Shown one piece after another: positions 37,088 through 46,098 of a stretch of 64,000 nt of DNA (position 1 is the stretch's first letter; the number at the start of each line of letters is the position of its first letter). Under the pieces are notes generated by a model that ran no database searches, was not told the origin of the DNA, and was given only the letters and a program-made list of their open reading frames with translations. Source of the DNA: Planococcus maritimus. Its GTDB lineage: Bacteria > Bacillota > Bacilli > Bacillales_A > Planococcaceae. The DNA is taken from NCBI RefSeq assembly GCF_001592825.1, contig NZ_LTZG01000001.1:806001-870000 (forward strand), read 5' to 3'. Made by a program: the position numbers and the translations under genes.

Positions 37088-39106
37088 TTACTGGATCGTG
37101 TAGCCGTATTTTGCGAAGCCGTTTTGTGTGACTTCGATATACTGGATGGCTGGCTCGCGTTCTGCCAGGCTTTTTGCTGAGTTTGAAGTTTCGAACACAA
37201 GGTTCGGGTTGCCTGCTACGGGCGCAAATTGCCAGTTGCCGTCTGCCGATGGATCGATTGTGCCGACTTCTAAAATATAGTCTTGGATTGCTTGGCGGTT
37301 CTCGTAAGCAAAGTCGATCGATTCGGTCGCATTGCGGACACCTGGGAAGTTTCCGCTCGCCCGGTAATTGTTCGTCACGACGAGGAATTCCTGGTTCGGG
37401 TCGATCGCTGTTCCTTCGTATTGAAGGTTCTCGATGCGTTCGGCGCTTTCATTAACTAGTGCGCCTTCTCCGTCGTATTTCGCCGGCTCCGTGATATCGA
37501 TATCGTATGTGACGCCGTCGATGACATCGAAGTTATACGTGCGGTAGTTGTCATTGATAAATGTTTGTTCGCCCGTTACGGCCGGGTCGATTTGCTTGAA
37601 CTGGCCAGCCGACATTTCGAGCCATTCTTTGAGGTCTGCGCCTGTTAGTTTCAAGACGAAGACAGTGTTGTCATAGACGTAAAGGTCCGCGACGTTTTTG
37701 ATGGCGATTTCGCCGGTTTCGATATTGGTGTAATAATCGCCGCCGTTGCGCCCGCCTGCTTTAAACGGTGCTGCTGCGGACAGTAATGGAAGCTCTGCGT
37801 TTTCCGTTCCAGCGAGTTGCTGCTCGGCGTACCAAAGTTGTGCATTGTTGACGATCTGCACGGATGGGTCATCTTGCACGAGTGAGAAATAGCTATTGAT
37901 CGGGGCTGTTGTTTCGCCGACAGGGCTGCGGATGTATTCCACTGTGCCTTCGTGCGTTTCTTTTACCGCTTCGATCACTTGCTCTGCCACTTCATCAGTC
38001 GTGGAATCAATGGCGCGCAATTCCGCTTCCCCGTTCGTGATGCGCCATTTCTTGCCGCGCGGCTCCAGCGTTAAATCGATGACGCCGAGATGGCTGCCAA
38101 ATTTACCAGGCATGACGACAGGGACACCGTTGATCGTGCCTTTTTCCTGATCAACATTTTCGAGCTCGCTGAACGATCCCGGGAACACGTCGTGGTTATG
38201 GCCAGTGATGATCGCATCCACGCCTTCCACTTCGGTCAATTGATACGTGATGTCGTCTTCTTTATCGGTATGGGTTTCATCGCCCATTCCGGAGTGGGAA
38301 AGAACGACCACGACATCCGCTCCCGCTTTCTTCACTTCTGGAATGAATTTCTCCACCGTGTCGGCTGCATCTTCTGCGATGACTTCGCCTTCAAGATGCG
38401 CGCGGTCCCAGCCCATGATGCCAGGCGCTACAACGCCGATGACACCGACTTGGATCGTATGCTTTTTACCTTTACGGTCCGTGACTTTTTTATCCACGAT
38501 GGTGTATGGCGTGAAGCGGTTCTCGCCTGTTTCTGCATCATATACATTGGCGTTGAGTACCGGGAACGCCGTTTCTTCTAATGCATCATCCAAATAGTCG
38601 AGGCCGAAGTTGAACTCGTGGTTGCCAAGTGTCGATGCATCGAAATCCAACGACTCGAGTGCTGCGTACGCTGGGTGCAACTCATCGTCTTCGAGCGGGT
38701 CAACATTCACTTTATAGCCGCCGAACGGAGTGCCTTGAATCAAATCGCCATTATCGAACAACAATGTATTGTCATTTTCTTCGCGTGCCTCTTCAATCAA
38801 AACGCCTGTTTTCGCAAGCGATAATGAATTGGATTTAGCGTCGCGGTAGTAATCGTAGTTGACGAAGTTTGTATGTAAATCAGAGGTGCCGAGAATCTGT
38901 AGTTCCACTTCTTTCGGTTTGCCGCCGTTCTTTTTCCATTTGTCCATGCGTTCTTTGTAGCTCTTCCCATTGCCTTTCACGGTCTTTGGCGCTTTGTCTT
39001 TCACCACTTCGTGATAATCCCCCGCAGCAATCGCCGGAGCCCCTGCTGTTAAACTGCCAAGCGCGAGCACCGAAGCGGCGAGCGTCAAGGATAGTTTCTT
39101 GCTCAT
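37088..39106 (-). CDS. Secreted 2',3'-cyclic-nucleotide phosphodiesterase / nucleotidase family protein
   Basis: The start at ATG 39106 (GAGGAGAT upstream) gives a signal peptide (MSKKLSLTLAASVLALGSLT, cleaved near AIAA) and 672 residues. The metallophosphatase domain shows LGTSDLHTNF, LGNHEFNFGLDYL, SHSGMG and ITGHNHDVFPG. The C-terminal 5'-nucleotidase domain has YDNTVFVLKLTGADLKEWLE. It would release nucleosides and phosphate from extracellular nucleotides. No sortase signal was seen, so it is probably released or loosely held. Confidence 0.9.
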   Translation of the reverse strand: MSKKLSLTLAASVLALGSLTAGAPAIAAGDYHEVVKDKAPKTVKGNGKSYKERMDKWKKNGGKPKEVELQILGTSDLHTNFVNYDYYRDAKSNSLSLAKTGVLIEEAREENDNTLLFDNGDLIQGTPFGGYKVNVDPLEDDELHPAYAALESLDFDASTLGNHEFNFGLDYLDDALEETAFPVLNANVYDAETGENRFTPYTIVDKKVTDRKGKKHTIQVGVIGVVAPGIMGWDRAHLEGEVIAEDAADTVEKFIPEVKKAGADVVVVLSHSGMGDETHTDKEDDITYQLTEVEGVDAIITGHNHDVFPGSFSELENVDQEKGTINGVPVVMPGKFGSHLGVIDLTLEPRGKKWRITNGEAELRAIDSTTDEVAEQVIEAVKETHEGTVEYIRSPVGETTAPINSYFSLVQDDPSVQIVNNAQLWYAEQQLAGTENAELPLLSAAAPFKAGGRNGGDYYTNIETGEIAIKNVADLYVYDNTVFVLKLTGADLKEWLEMSAGQFKQIDPAVTGEQTFINDNYRTYNFDVIDGVTYDIDITEPAKYDGEGALVNESAERIENLQYEGTAIDPNQEFLVVTNNYRASGNFPGVRNATESIDFAYENRQAIQDYILEVGTIDPSADGNWQFAPVAGNPNLVFETSNSAKSLAEREPAIQYIEVTQNGFAKYGYTIQ

Positions 39107-39310
39107 CTGTCCATCTCCTCTTTGTCCATTATGGTCAAGCAAACTTATTATACTACTTCGGATTCCGGAATAGAATGCGTTTACAAAAAATTGCATCAAT
39201 TGTAATGTCCTTTACTTTTCTGGGAAGTTTTGAAGAGTGCATAAGGAATAATTGGTCATGTTGGAGGTATAGCTATTTGATTAGTTTTGTGAGATGGGAT
39301 GGTGACTGCT

Positions 39311-39722
39311 CAGATAGTTAGATGAGAAGGGTTTGAGTTGAGGCATCTGGTTGTCGAGTCGCAGTGTCCGCTTGGGGTTGAGCTTTCGCCATAAGCCAAG
39401 AAGAACGCTTGTCTTATAGCTTCGCTTCACCCTGGGCGCGGAACTGCTTGGAGATTCCGTTGCGATACGATAGTGACATGCAATGGGGTTTGTAGTTTTC
39501 ACAAGGCTGTCTCTATGCTTATTTTTCGGGATGATTCGCTAAAGTTGTCTTCTTCCGTTGCATTACAGAAAAATCGTGTCCCCACTATTTTTATAAAGAT
39601 GTAGCGAAAGGCGGTGACGCTGGAGGGATCAGGACGAGCTGAAGACCCTGCACTGAGCGCAAGCGAAGGAAGCGGCTGAAGCCGGACCCCTCAGCAATCT
39701 TCCGCCTGCAGCGGATTCTCCT
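39311..39722 (+). repeat. Interspersed structured repeat, copy C
   Basis: It matches copies A and B: GTCGCAGTGTCCGCTTGGGG, GCTTCGCTTCACCCTGGGCG and the core AAAGGCGGTGACGCTGGAGG with GACCCTGCACTGAGCGCAAG. The end reads CAGCAATCTTCCGCCTGCAG. The inner and outer stems of copy A are kept. It lies between two minus-strand genes, pointing against them. Confidence 0.8.
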
Positions 39723-39754
39723 CCCCTTTCATCTCTAATAGCTTATTGCCATAC

Positions 39755-39790
39755 AAAAAAGGAGCGGTCGCTGGGACCGCTCCTTTTGAT
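39755..39790 (-). terminator. Terminator of the Ltp-repeat protein gene
   Basis: AAAAGGAGCGGTC-CCAGC-GACCGCTCCTTTT, a perfect stem with T residues, directly after the stop codon. Confidence 0.85.
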
Positions 39791-39804
39791 TTAGCTTTCT
39801 TCGC

Positions 39805-40743
39805 TTACAAGCCGATGGTATCTACTGCGTAGACGGCGTCACCATTGCTGAAGCCTTCGAATTCCAGTTGTTCGATGAGGCCGGATCTAGAGAATGGCGT
39901 GTAGTCCAGGTATTCCTGGGCTTTTTTCACGGCTTGTTCTGTCCAGTCGACGGTGATGTTTTCGACGGCGTAGGAGGCGTCTTCGTTGCTGAAGCCTTCG
40001 AAGACGAGCTGTTCGATCAAGCCGGATTTGGAGAAGGCTGAATAGGCCAGGTAATCTTCAGCTTTTTTGACCGACTGGGCTCTCCAGTCGACATCAATTT
40101 TATCCACAGCAAACACAGCGTCTGCATTGCTATAGCCTTCGAATTCCAATTGCTCGACTAAGCCGCTCTTTGAGAAGGCGGTATAGCTGATGTAGTTTTT
40201 GGCGTGTTCGACGGCTTGCTGCTGGGAGAGGCTGCCGGCTTCAGCTGCGGCTTTTTCAGCAGCTGCTTGTTCTGCGGCTTCCTCTTCTGCTGCGATGCGC
40301 GCTGCTTCTTCTTCGGCTTCACGGGCTGCAGCTTCTTCTGCTTCACGTTCGGCTTCAGCTGCGGCTTGTTCTTCTGCTTCTTTGGCCGCAGCTTCTTCGG
40401 CTTCACGTTCTGCTTTTTCTTCCGCCTCTTGTGCTTCACGTTCTGCCGCTTCTTGCTCTGCGGATTCCGTGTCTTCCTCTTCTATTGCTTCTTCATCCGG
40501 CGCTTCTTCATCCGGCGCTTCTGCTTCGACGTCCTCGACGACTGCAAGACTTTCTTCATCTGTATCTACTGTAACGCCAAACAGCACGAATGAAGTCAAC
40601 AATGCAGGAATGAAATACATGGCGACTTTCTTGCGGTTGCGGTTAGGTGCTGGCAGCCATCTTAATATAAGCCCCGGCTTAATCAGCCCTACCACTAAAG
40701 CAACTCCGGAAAGCAAAAACAACAACAGGAATACGTTGTCCAT
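39805..40743 (-). CDS. Membrane protein with Glu/Ala-rich coiled coil and three Ltp repeats
   Basis: ATG 40743 (GAGGAGG upstream) gives 312 residues. Two membrane helices (about 4-20 and 35-55) precede a long acidic helix rich in EEAERE and AAE repeats (about 65-185), likely an extended coiled coil. Three repeats of about 49 residues follow (YTAFSKSGLVEQLEFEGYSN; YSAFSKSGLIEQLVFEGFSN; YTPFSRSGLIEQLEFEGFSN). The repeats are the Ltp domain, first known from the phage TP-J34 lipoprotein that blocks phage DNA entry. A role in superinfection or phage exclusion is possible but not shown; chromosomal Ltp-repeat proteins are common in Firmicutes. It has its own terminator. Confidence 0.8.
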   Translation of the reverse strand: MDNVFLLLFLLSGVALVVGLIKPGLILRWLPAPNRNRKKVAMYFIPALLTSFVLFGVTVDTDEESLAVVEDVEAEAPDEEAPDEEAIEEEDTESAEQEAAEREAQEAEEKAEREAEEAAAKEAEEQAAAEAEREAEEAAAREAEEEAARIAAEEEAAEQAAAEKAAAEAGSLSQQQAVEHAKNYISYTAFSKSGLVEQLEFEGYSNADAVFAVDKIDVDWRAQSVKKAEDYLAYSAFSKSGLIEQLVFEGFSNEDASYAVENITVDWTEQAVKKAQEYLDYTPFSRSGLIEQLEFEGFSNGDAVYAVDTIGL

Positions 40744-40788
40744 TCGGTTTTCCTCCTCTATTTTTTGATAACTTAAAGCCACAACCAA

Positions 40789-41017
40789 CTACTTTATAGC
40801 TAGTAAATAATATTAAAAAATAAATCATAGACCTTTATTACCGATTCAATAGTCTTAAATTTCATTATAGTAGGCATTTATAAGGAACACAATCTAAATA
40901 TGTATTTCTTCCATTTATGGTCCACTTTGTTTTTTCTTTAAGAATGAGGGATTTTCACTTTCTGAATCGGCTTTAAAGGGCCGGCAGACGCGTCTTGGAA
41001 TTTAATTTCGCCAAAAC
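40789..41017. other. AT-rich spacer
   Basis: The upstream region of the Ltp-repeat gene. No open frame and no clear promoter hexamers beyond AT-rich background. Confidence 0.35.
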
Positions 41018-41046
41018 AAAAAGCCCTGCACAAGACAGGACTTTCG
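41018..41046 (-). terminator. Terminator of the small lipoprotein gene
   Basis: AAAGTCCTG-TCTTGTG-CAGGGCTTT followed by TTG and TTTT on the minus strand. Confidence 0.65.
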
Positions 41047-41071
41047 CCATCGATGTTATTTACTTTAAAAG

Positions 41072-41482
41072 CTATTGAAGAATTTTCTTCAAGTCTTGCG
41101 TCTGTTGTGCCGTGAGCCTGAAGAATTCTTGGTTTTCTTTGTGGGACAGGACGTTGCGTTCATTGGACATGATGGCGCGGCCATTGTCGCGATACCAAAC
41201 GAAGCGGCGGATTTCCTGTACGCCGTCGTCCGGGCGGTCAATGGTGAAGACGGCTTGCGGTTCGACTGACAATCGGTCGAGCGACTCAAGCTCTGTTTCG
41301 TTTTGCAGAATCGTTCTGAGCGTAACGACCGAAGCCCGGTCTTTGATGTCTTTGTTGAATAAGACACCCTCTGTCATGCCATCAGTAAATGGCACGCCGA
41401 CTCGTATGACTTCATTATGTGTGCATGCCGACAGCAAAATCGCCATCGCTGTAATAACTCCCAGCCAAATCGACTTTTTGAT
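41072..41482 (-). CDS. Small lipoprotein with apparent AUC start codon
   Basis: From the first ATG the protein begins inside its own signal sequence (MAILLSAC). Reading 12 codons further upstream in frame gives (I)KKSIWLGVITAMAILLSAC, a textbook lipoprotein signal with basic start, hydrophobic core and LSAC lipobox. The codon at its head is ATC (41482-41480), with AAAGGGGTG at ideal distance. No in-frame ATG, GTG or TTG is nearby upstream. The mature part of about 115 residues has no recognised domain. Alternatives are a point mutation from ATG or a sequencing error. Confidence 0.7.
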   Translation of the reverse strand: MKKSIWLGVITAMAILLSACTHNEVIRVGVPFTDGMTEGVLFNKDIKDRASVVTLRTILQNETELESLDRLSVEPQAVFTIDRPDDGVQEIRRFVWYRDNGRAIMSNERNVLSHKENQEFFRLTAQQTQDLKKILQ

Positions 41483-41682
41483 GCTCTCACCCCTTTATAC
41501 CCATAAACCAGCCTGAACTTACAATTAAATACAGCTTATCATGTTAGGCAATTGAATACGACTGAAACTGTTAAATTCGTCAAATTTTTAATCATTTTTT
41601 CTTCCCGTGCAATGCCACATTAATTACTGGCCCCCGTCTATAGAGTCCTATAGACATAAGCACAGAAATGGAATTCGGCTGT

Positions 41683-42708
41683 CTATGGCACTAGGCGCCT
41701 AACAACCGGTGTCTTCTGCATCAAGCGAATGATGATATACGACAAGATGAAGATGACAATCCACGACAGCGGCACGCCGATTCCGACATTGATGGTCGAT
41801 TCATTAAAATCGAACAATCGGTTTAAATAAGTCTGGATCAGTGGGTGGATAATATAGACCCCAAAGGTCGCTGTGCTGATGCGCGTAATGAGCGGCGTCG
41901 ATTTCAAGTTCTTGCCGAGCTGCTGGAACGCGACGAAGACGAACAGCGAAACGAAGATCGCGTGCGGGTAATAATGTTCATAGAAGAAATCATCGAAATC
42001 TCCCGCTTCGCGCCCCGTATTTGCAGAGACCGTCCCGTACAATGTCACCGCGTAGCCGATGATTGCGAGCACGCCAAGTGTTGGCAGCCAGCGTTTGGGC
42101 AGCGGATGCAACACCAAGTAAGCCCCCAGCAGGAAATAGCCGATATAAGGCGCAAACAGCTGGCCTGCGAATGCCACTTCATAGCCTGTCGCCCTCGTAA
42201 AGATCGGCACCGCGGCCGAGAATAAAAACCAGAACGCAAAGAAATAATGGAACATCGTCTTGTCCATATGCTTCACCAGGATGCGCAGGAACGGCGCCAT
42301 CAAATACAGTCCCGTGATGATGTAGAGAAACCACAGATGGTAGTAGATGTCATCCGAGATAAAAGCCCCGACCATTTCCATCGGGGTATATTGCTCTTCT
42401 AATTGAAAAATATTATAGGCCATATAAACGGCGCTCCAGAACACAAGCGGCAAAAGCACTTTACCGAGCCGCTTGCGCAAGAATTCGCCAATCGGCTCTT
42501 TTGAGTCGCGCGTCAACAGCAGCGCGCCGCTCAACATGAAGAAAATCGGCACGCACCAGCGAAGTGCGCTGTCGATCGCGTTTGCGTAATGCCATTCCCA
42601 ATCGCCGACCGTGTAATTATTGATGATTTTCGATGCGACGTGCACGCCGACGACCGTAACGATCGCCACCACCCGCATCCAGTCCATATAGCCGTATCTT
42701 CGCGCCAT
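41683..42708 (-). CDS. Acyltransferase 3 family membrane protein
   Basis: The protein has 341 residues with about ten membrane helices. The family motifs are the N-terminal YMDWMRVVAIVTVVGVHVAS with the catalytic histidine, and FFMLSGALLLTRDS. Members O-acetylate or O-acylate surface glycans or peptidoglycan. There is no SGNH domain fused at the C-terminus, as in WecH/YiaH-like proteins. The gene stands alone; the start is the ATG at 42708. Confidence 0.88.
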   Translation of the reverse strand: MARRYGYMDWMRVVAIVTVVGVHVASKIINNYTVGDWEWHYANAIDSALRWCVPIFFMLSGALLLTRDSKEPIGEFLRKRLGKVLLPLVFWSAVYMAYNIFQLEEQYTPMEMVGAFISDDIYYHLWFLYIITGLYLMAPFLRILVKHMDKTMFHYFFAFWFLFSAAVPIFTRATGYEVAFAGQLFAPYIGYFLLGAYLVLHPLPKRWLPTLGVLAIIGYAVTLYGTVSANTGREAGDFDDFFYEHYYPHAIFVSLFVFVAFQQLGKNLKSTPLITRISTATFGVYIIHPLIQTYLNRLFDFNESTINVGIGVPLSWIVIFILSYIIIRLMQKTPVVRRLVP

Positions 42709-42800
42709 TGGGTTGACCTCTTTTCACTATGATTCCTCGCTTATTTTACTAAGCAGCTTTTGTAATTACCACGACAAACGCATTACACTTCCGTAACAAG

Positions 42801-43766
42801 TTATAACAAGCGGCATAATTTATCGAGTTCATCGCTTTGGCGATCGATCATGCGCTTGGCGACTTGCCGCAGCCGGGCGAGGTTTTCCGGCGTCACGCGG
42901 TCCAGTTGTTCGATGCCGGAATCATCCGCCGGCAGTTTTTCCTGAAAGCGGTAATAGCGCTGATCGATGCCTTCATCTGCCAATAGGTGGCGCAGCTGAT
43001 GGTCGACTGAGTCAGAACTGCCGTCCATCATGACTTTCAATAACGAGCGCGCCCAGCCGTAATGAAACCAAGCCCGCCAGCCGGTCACTTCCACTTCCCG
43101 CTGCGCTTCCCCGGTACCGAGCGACACGAGCAAAAAGTCTTCCTCGTCGTCTCCATAAAGTTCGAGCCCTTCGGAATAAGCACTCAGCCCCGGGTCATTG
43201 GCAAACACGCCCCCGTCGATGAACATTGATTTCGGATACTCCGGAATCTTCGCCGGCGCGAAATAGCTGGGTGCCGCGGTAGCCGCCCGAATGATGTGGT
43301 GGATTTCGCTGTCGGGCTGGCGTTCGTCCAATTCAATGACGGTGCTTTTGAAGAAATGCGCGTGCCGCCCGTGGATGTCGTAGCTCGGGATAACAGCCGG
43401 CTGAAGCAGATTGGAGAGTTTTAGATCCTGGAAGTAATGCTTGAGCACTTGTTCGAATTCTCTATGGCTGTACTGCGTGTGGAGAAAACGCCCGACGACG
43501 CCGAATGCACGGTGCAGGAAAGATTTTCGGAACATGCGCTCAGCTTCGGTTTCATAGAGCTTGAGAATATCGTTTGCGGTGTAGCGTGGCTTTTTGCCAT
43601 CTGGAACTAGGAGACCAAGTGCCAGAATCGCACCGGTAGACGTGCCGACGAAGATATCGAATTGTTCGGAGACCGGTTTGCCCGTCCGCCGCTCCAGCTC
43701 ACATAGCATCATCGCCGGCAAAATCCCCCGTATGCCCCCGCCATCAATCGATAGAATCTTCTTCAT
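42801..43766 (-). CDS. Patatin-like phospholipase
   Basis: A cytosolic 321-residue lipid acyl hydrolase. It has the oxyanion loop DGGGIRGILPAMM at the N-terminus, the nucleophile elbow VGTSTG (about 42-47) and the catalytic dyad aspartate in FIDGGVFANDP. The sequence type is close to stand-alone patatins such as CapV of CBASS systems, but no nucleotidyltransferase, Cap2 or Cap3 gene lies nearby. Housekeeping lipid turnover is the simplest role. Confidence 0.88.
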   Translation of the reverse strand: MKKILSIDGGGIRGILPAMMLCELERRTGKPVSEQFDIFVGTSTGAILALGLLVPDGKKPRYTANDILKLYETEAERMFRKSFLHRAFGVVGRFLHTQYSHREFEQVLKHYFQDLKLSNLLQPAVIPSYDIHGRHAHFFKSTVIELDERQPDSEIHHIIRAATAAPSYFAPAKIPEYPKSMFIDGGVFANDPGLSAYSEGLELYGDDEEDFLLVSLGTGEAQREVEVTGWRAWFHYGWARSLLKVMMDGSSDSVDHQLRHLLADEGIDQRYYRFQEKLPADDSGIEQLDRVTPENLARLRQVAKRMIDRQSDELDKLCRLL

Positions 43767-43869
43767 GTGGACAGCCTCCTTCTATAGAAATGTATTTCCT
43801 CTTTTTTTATAAAACAGTAAATAATAAGTAGCACTAGCATTCAATAATTTTAAGTACTGGTAGAGATTT

Positions 43870-43990
43870 CATCTGTATTACGCCGCTTCGGGCGCTTTGG
43901 GCATGGCTACCGTGATGAGCCCGAAAGACCATCGGTCTCATCACAACGCCTAGCCCCTGGGCGCGCCGGCGCTTAGGTCAGGTCATTATG
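43870..43990 (-). repeat. Divergent member of the structured repeat family, copy G
   Basis: The minus strand reads GTGATGAGACC, GGTCTTTCGGGCTCATCAC and CCCAAAGCG, with the GAGACC and GGCTCA words in the same order as in copies E and F. A long hairpin, GTGATGAG with CTCATCAC, closes it. The similarity is partial, so family membership is tentative. Confidence 0.45.
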
Positions 43991-44277
43991 AAATGGGTAG
44001 ATCTATGAGATTCCACTATATCTAGTTTGTGCTGGTAGGCAAGATGCGAGACTGCTCCCAGCGCTTCACGCTGAGTCGCGGTTAGTGGTGACTAGAGATA
44101 TTTATTGGAGTTCTTTACCTAGTTTGCGATGAATTGCTGGAAGAAGCTTTTGAATGCAAGTTGCGGTTTGTTAAACACCACTTTCTTCTATATAAGAGTT
44201 CAGAAATAAAAATCATATTGCATTCTCTATTTAGCAATGTCTACACATCAATGATATATGACACCTACTTACTCTTT
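43991..44277. other. Gene-free spacer between repeat copies
   Basis: Mixed-composition sequence with no convincing frame on either strand. The whole 43.8-45.2 kb space is occupied by repeat copies G, D and E and their flanks. Confidence 0.4.
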
Positions 44278-44535
44278 TAAAACTAGAGATGGAGTGGAAA
44301 TCGGCGACTAATGAATATGCGAAGCTTGGCTGAGCATGTTCATTTGCGACGCATCTGCCGTGCAGATGTGGGAGCAGCGGTTACCGTAAGAATGTTGTGA
44401 ATGAAGAATTGGTCGAGACCATGCCTCCGGGCAGCTGAGAACGCGACGTCCTGTCGCATCAGCTGCATGACCCGCATCCTGCGGGCCCAAAGCGTCCGAT
44501 TGCAGCGCAATCTCCCGCCTTCTCCCTTTCCTATC
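44278..44535 (+). repeat. Structured repeat family, copy D
   Basis: It begins AAAACTAGAGATGGAGTG and ends CGCAATCTCCCGCCTTCTCC, exactly as copy E does some 300 bases downstream, but the interior differs. Even the preceding 30 bases are alike, so D and E look like a tandem duplication in which D has taken up other palindromic sequence (GACGCATCTGC-CGT-GCAGATG). Confidence 0.6.
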
Positions 44536-44587
44536 ACATTTCACATCCCCACTAGAATCAATGAGATATGAAACTCCCTTATTCCTC

Positions 44588-44735
44588 TAAAACTAGAGAT
44601 GGAGTGTAAGGCGGTGACGCCCGAGGAATCAGCGGGTTTGAGAGACCCCGGAATGAGCACAGCGAATGAGGAGGCTCGATTCCCGCCCCTGGGCAAGCTT
44701 CCGCCTGAAGCGCAATCTCCCGCCTTCTCCCTTTC
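44588..44735 (+). repeat. Structured repeat family, copy E
   Basis: The core AAGGCGGTGACGCCCGAGGA to CTGGGCAAGCTTCCGCCTGA keeps the outer stem AGGCGG (44609-44614) with CCGCCT (44701-44706). Its inner stem is GCCC-g-AGG (44619-44626) with CCTGGGC (44688-44694), where copies A and C have GCTG-g-AGGG with CCCTCAGC. The paired changes keep base pairing and the bulged G. The middle carries AGAGACCCCG and GAGGAGGCTCG. Confidence 0.75.
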
Positions 44736-45071
44736 CTATTACAATTCGTATACCCCCAACCCACAAAAATGAAGCAATGAATGGATTATTACAATTGTGT
44801 AACAAAGCTTTATTAGTATATTTTTTGATTTTTCTAATAATTATATGATTAAATTGACTAAAAAACTGCCATAAAGGCATTCAGAGTCCCGATTTGGAAA
44901 TTAAAGGGCATAAAATTTAGACAAAAATCTGCCTGAGCGTAATATTTTGTGAATTCAATCACGTAAAAATCGTAGTCATTTCCCGATTTTCAAAGAAATA
45001 AACATCTACTTGTAAATATTACCACTACCTAAAACCCTTGCTGTGACTGGATTTATGAGCCGTCATTCACT

Positions 45072-45138
45072 TGTAATATTGCTGTAATCTAATTGAAACT
45101 CCACAGACATTGTTTTTATGGGGGCCAGTCTATATAGT
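45072..45138 (+). promoter_or_regulatory. WalR box and SigA promoter of the NlpC/P60 hydrolase gene
   Basis: TGTAAT-ATTGC-TGTAAT (45072-45088) matches the WalR (YycF) consensus TGTWAH-N5-TGTWAH perfectly. It lies 21 bases upstream of a -35 TTGTTT (45110-45115), followed by a 17-base spacer and -10 TATAGT (45133-45138). WalRK controls wall hydrolases in Bacillales, and the gene driven is such a hydrolase, so the call is well supported by context. Confidence 0.7.
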
Positions 45139-45219
45139 AAGTGGCAGAGCAAATTAATGATAATCTTTATTTCCACATAACATAAATTTAAAAAATAATC
45201 CTTCGGAGGTACCGACTTA

Positions 45220-45954
45220 ATGAAAAAAGCATTCTTTACACTACTAGCAGCAGGCGCATTGGTCTTTTCTGGTTCAGCAACAGACGCACAAAATTCAGCA
45301 CAGGCACAACAGCCACAGACAGAAGTCGCACAGAAAGCATCTGAGCCGGCAATCGTCCAAGTTGCTAATAGCACATATAAATTCAAATACGCTACAAACG
45401 TCCGCAGAGATGCCGGCACAAGCCACGGCGTCATCAAAGTCGCTGCTAAAGGCGCAACTGCAACAATCACTCGTACTGCTACAATCGGCAGCGGTACTTG
45501 GCATAAAGTCCGCACTGGCGGAACGCACGGTTGGGTACACGGTTCATTGATCACGAAAGTATCAGGATCTGGTGTAGTTCAAGCATCTTCATCTAGCGTT
45601 TCTTCTTCAGCAGTCGTTTCTAAAGCACTAGCGCTTAAAGGCATCCCGTACCGTTTCGGCGGCACGACAACAGCTGGGTTTGACTGCTCAGGATTCGTAC
45701 AATATGCGTTCAAACAAGCAGGCAAAAGCGTGTCACGCACAACGCTTTCTCAATATGCCCAGTCTTACAAAGTTTCAAGCCCACGCCCAGGAGACTTGGT
45801 CTTCTTCGCAAACACTTACCGTCCAGGAATCTCACACGTTGGGATCTACATCGGGAACAACCAGTTCGTACACTCTGGCGGTTCTCAATCAGAAGTGAAA
45901 AGCTTGAACGGCCCTTACTGGGGAGCTAAATTCCACAGCTTCAGACGTTTCTAA
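45220..45954 (+). CDS. Secreted SH3b-NlpC/P60 peptidoglycan endopeptidase
   Basis: A signal peptide (about 1-25), one bacterial SH3 domain (about 48-112; YATNVRRDAGTSHGVIKVAA) and a C-terminal NlpC/P60 domain (about 128-244) with catalytic cysteine (TAGFDCSGFVQYAF) and histidine (ISHVGIYIGNNQFVHSGG). It should cut peptide stems of peptidoglycan, as LytE- and CwlO-like DL-endopeptidases do, for growth or daughter-cell separation. GGAGGT precedes the start. It is the only gene of its unit and has its own terminator. Confidence 0.93.
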   Translation: MKKAFFTLLAAGALVFSGSATDAQNSAQAQQPQTEVAQKASEPAIVQVANSTYKFKYATNVRRDAGTSHGVIKVAAKGATATITRTATIGSGTWHKVRTGGTHGWVHGSLITKVSGSGVVQASSSSVSSSAVVSKALALKGIPYRFGGTTTAGFDCSGFVQYAFKQAGKSVSRTTLSQYAQSYKVSSPRPGDLVFFANTYRPGISHVGIYIGNNQFVHSGGSQSEVKSLNGPYWGAKFHSFRRF

Positions 45955-45972
45955 GTTTCATATGTGATTCAG

Positions 45973-46007
45973 GGAGTATCCGAAATCTCGGGTGCTCTTT
46001 TTTTTGC
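45973..46007 (+). terminator. Terminator of the NlpC/P60 gene
   Basis: GAGTATCCGA-AATC-TCGGGTGCTC followed by eight T residues. Confidence 0.8.
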
Positions 46008-46098
46008 GCATTTTTTTAAGAACTTGCGTACTGGACACGCCCCTCTCCTGGCTTTTTTGAAAGGTTTTCGTGTTGATTCGAAATAAAAAGAACTCTAT

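Noticed and set aside
38090-38581. 163-residue plus-strand frame
   Set aside because: Antisense shadow of the well-supported cyclic-nucleotide phosphodiesterase gene.
40199-40768. Long plus-strand frame rich in Ala and Ser
   Set aside because: It is the exact antisense of the Glu/Ala-rich coiled-coil gene; the composition is a shadow of the GAA/GCA codons and there is no ribosome site.
42801-43766. CBASS effector (CapV-like patatin)
   Set aside because: The patatin matches CapV-like sequences, but no CD-NTase, Cap2, Cap3 or similar gene is adjacent.
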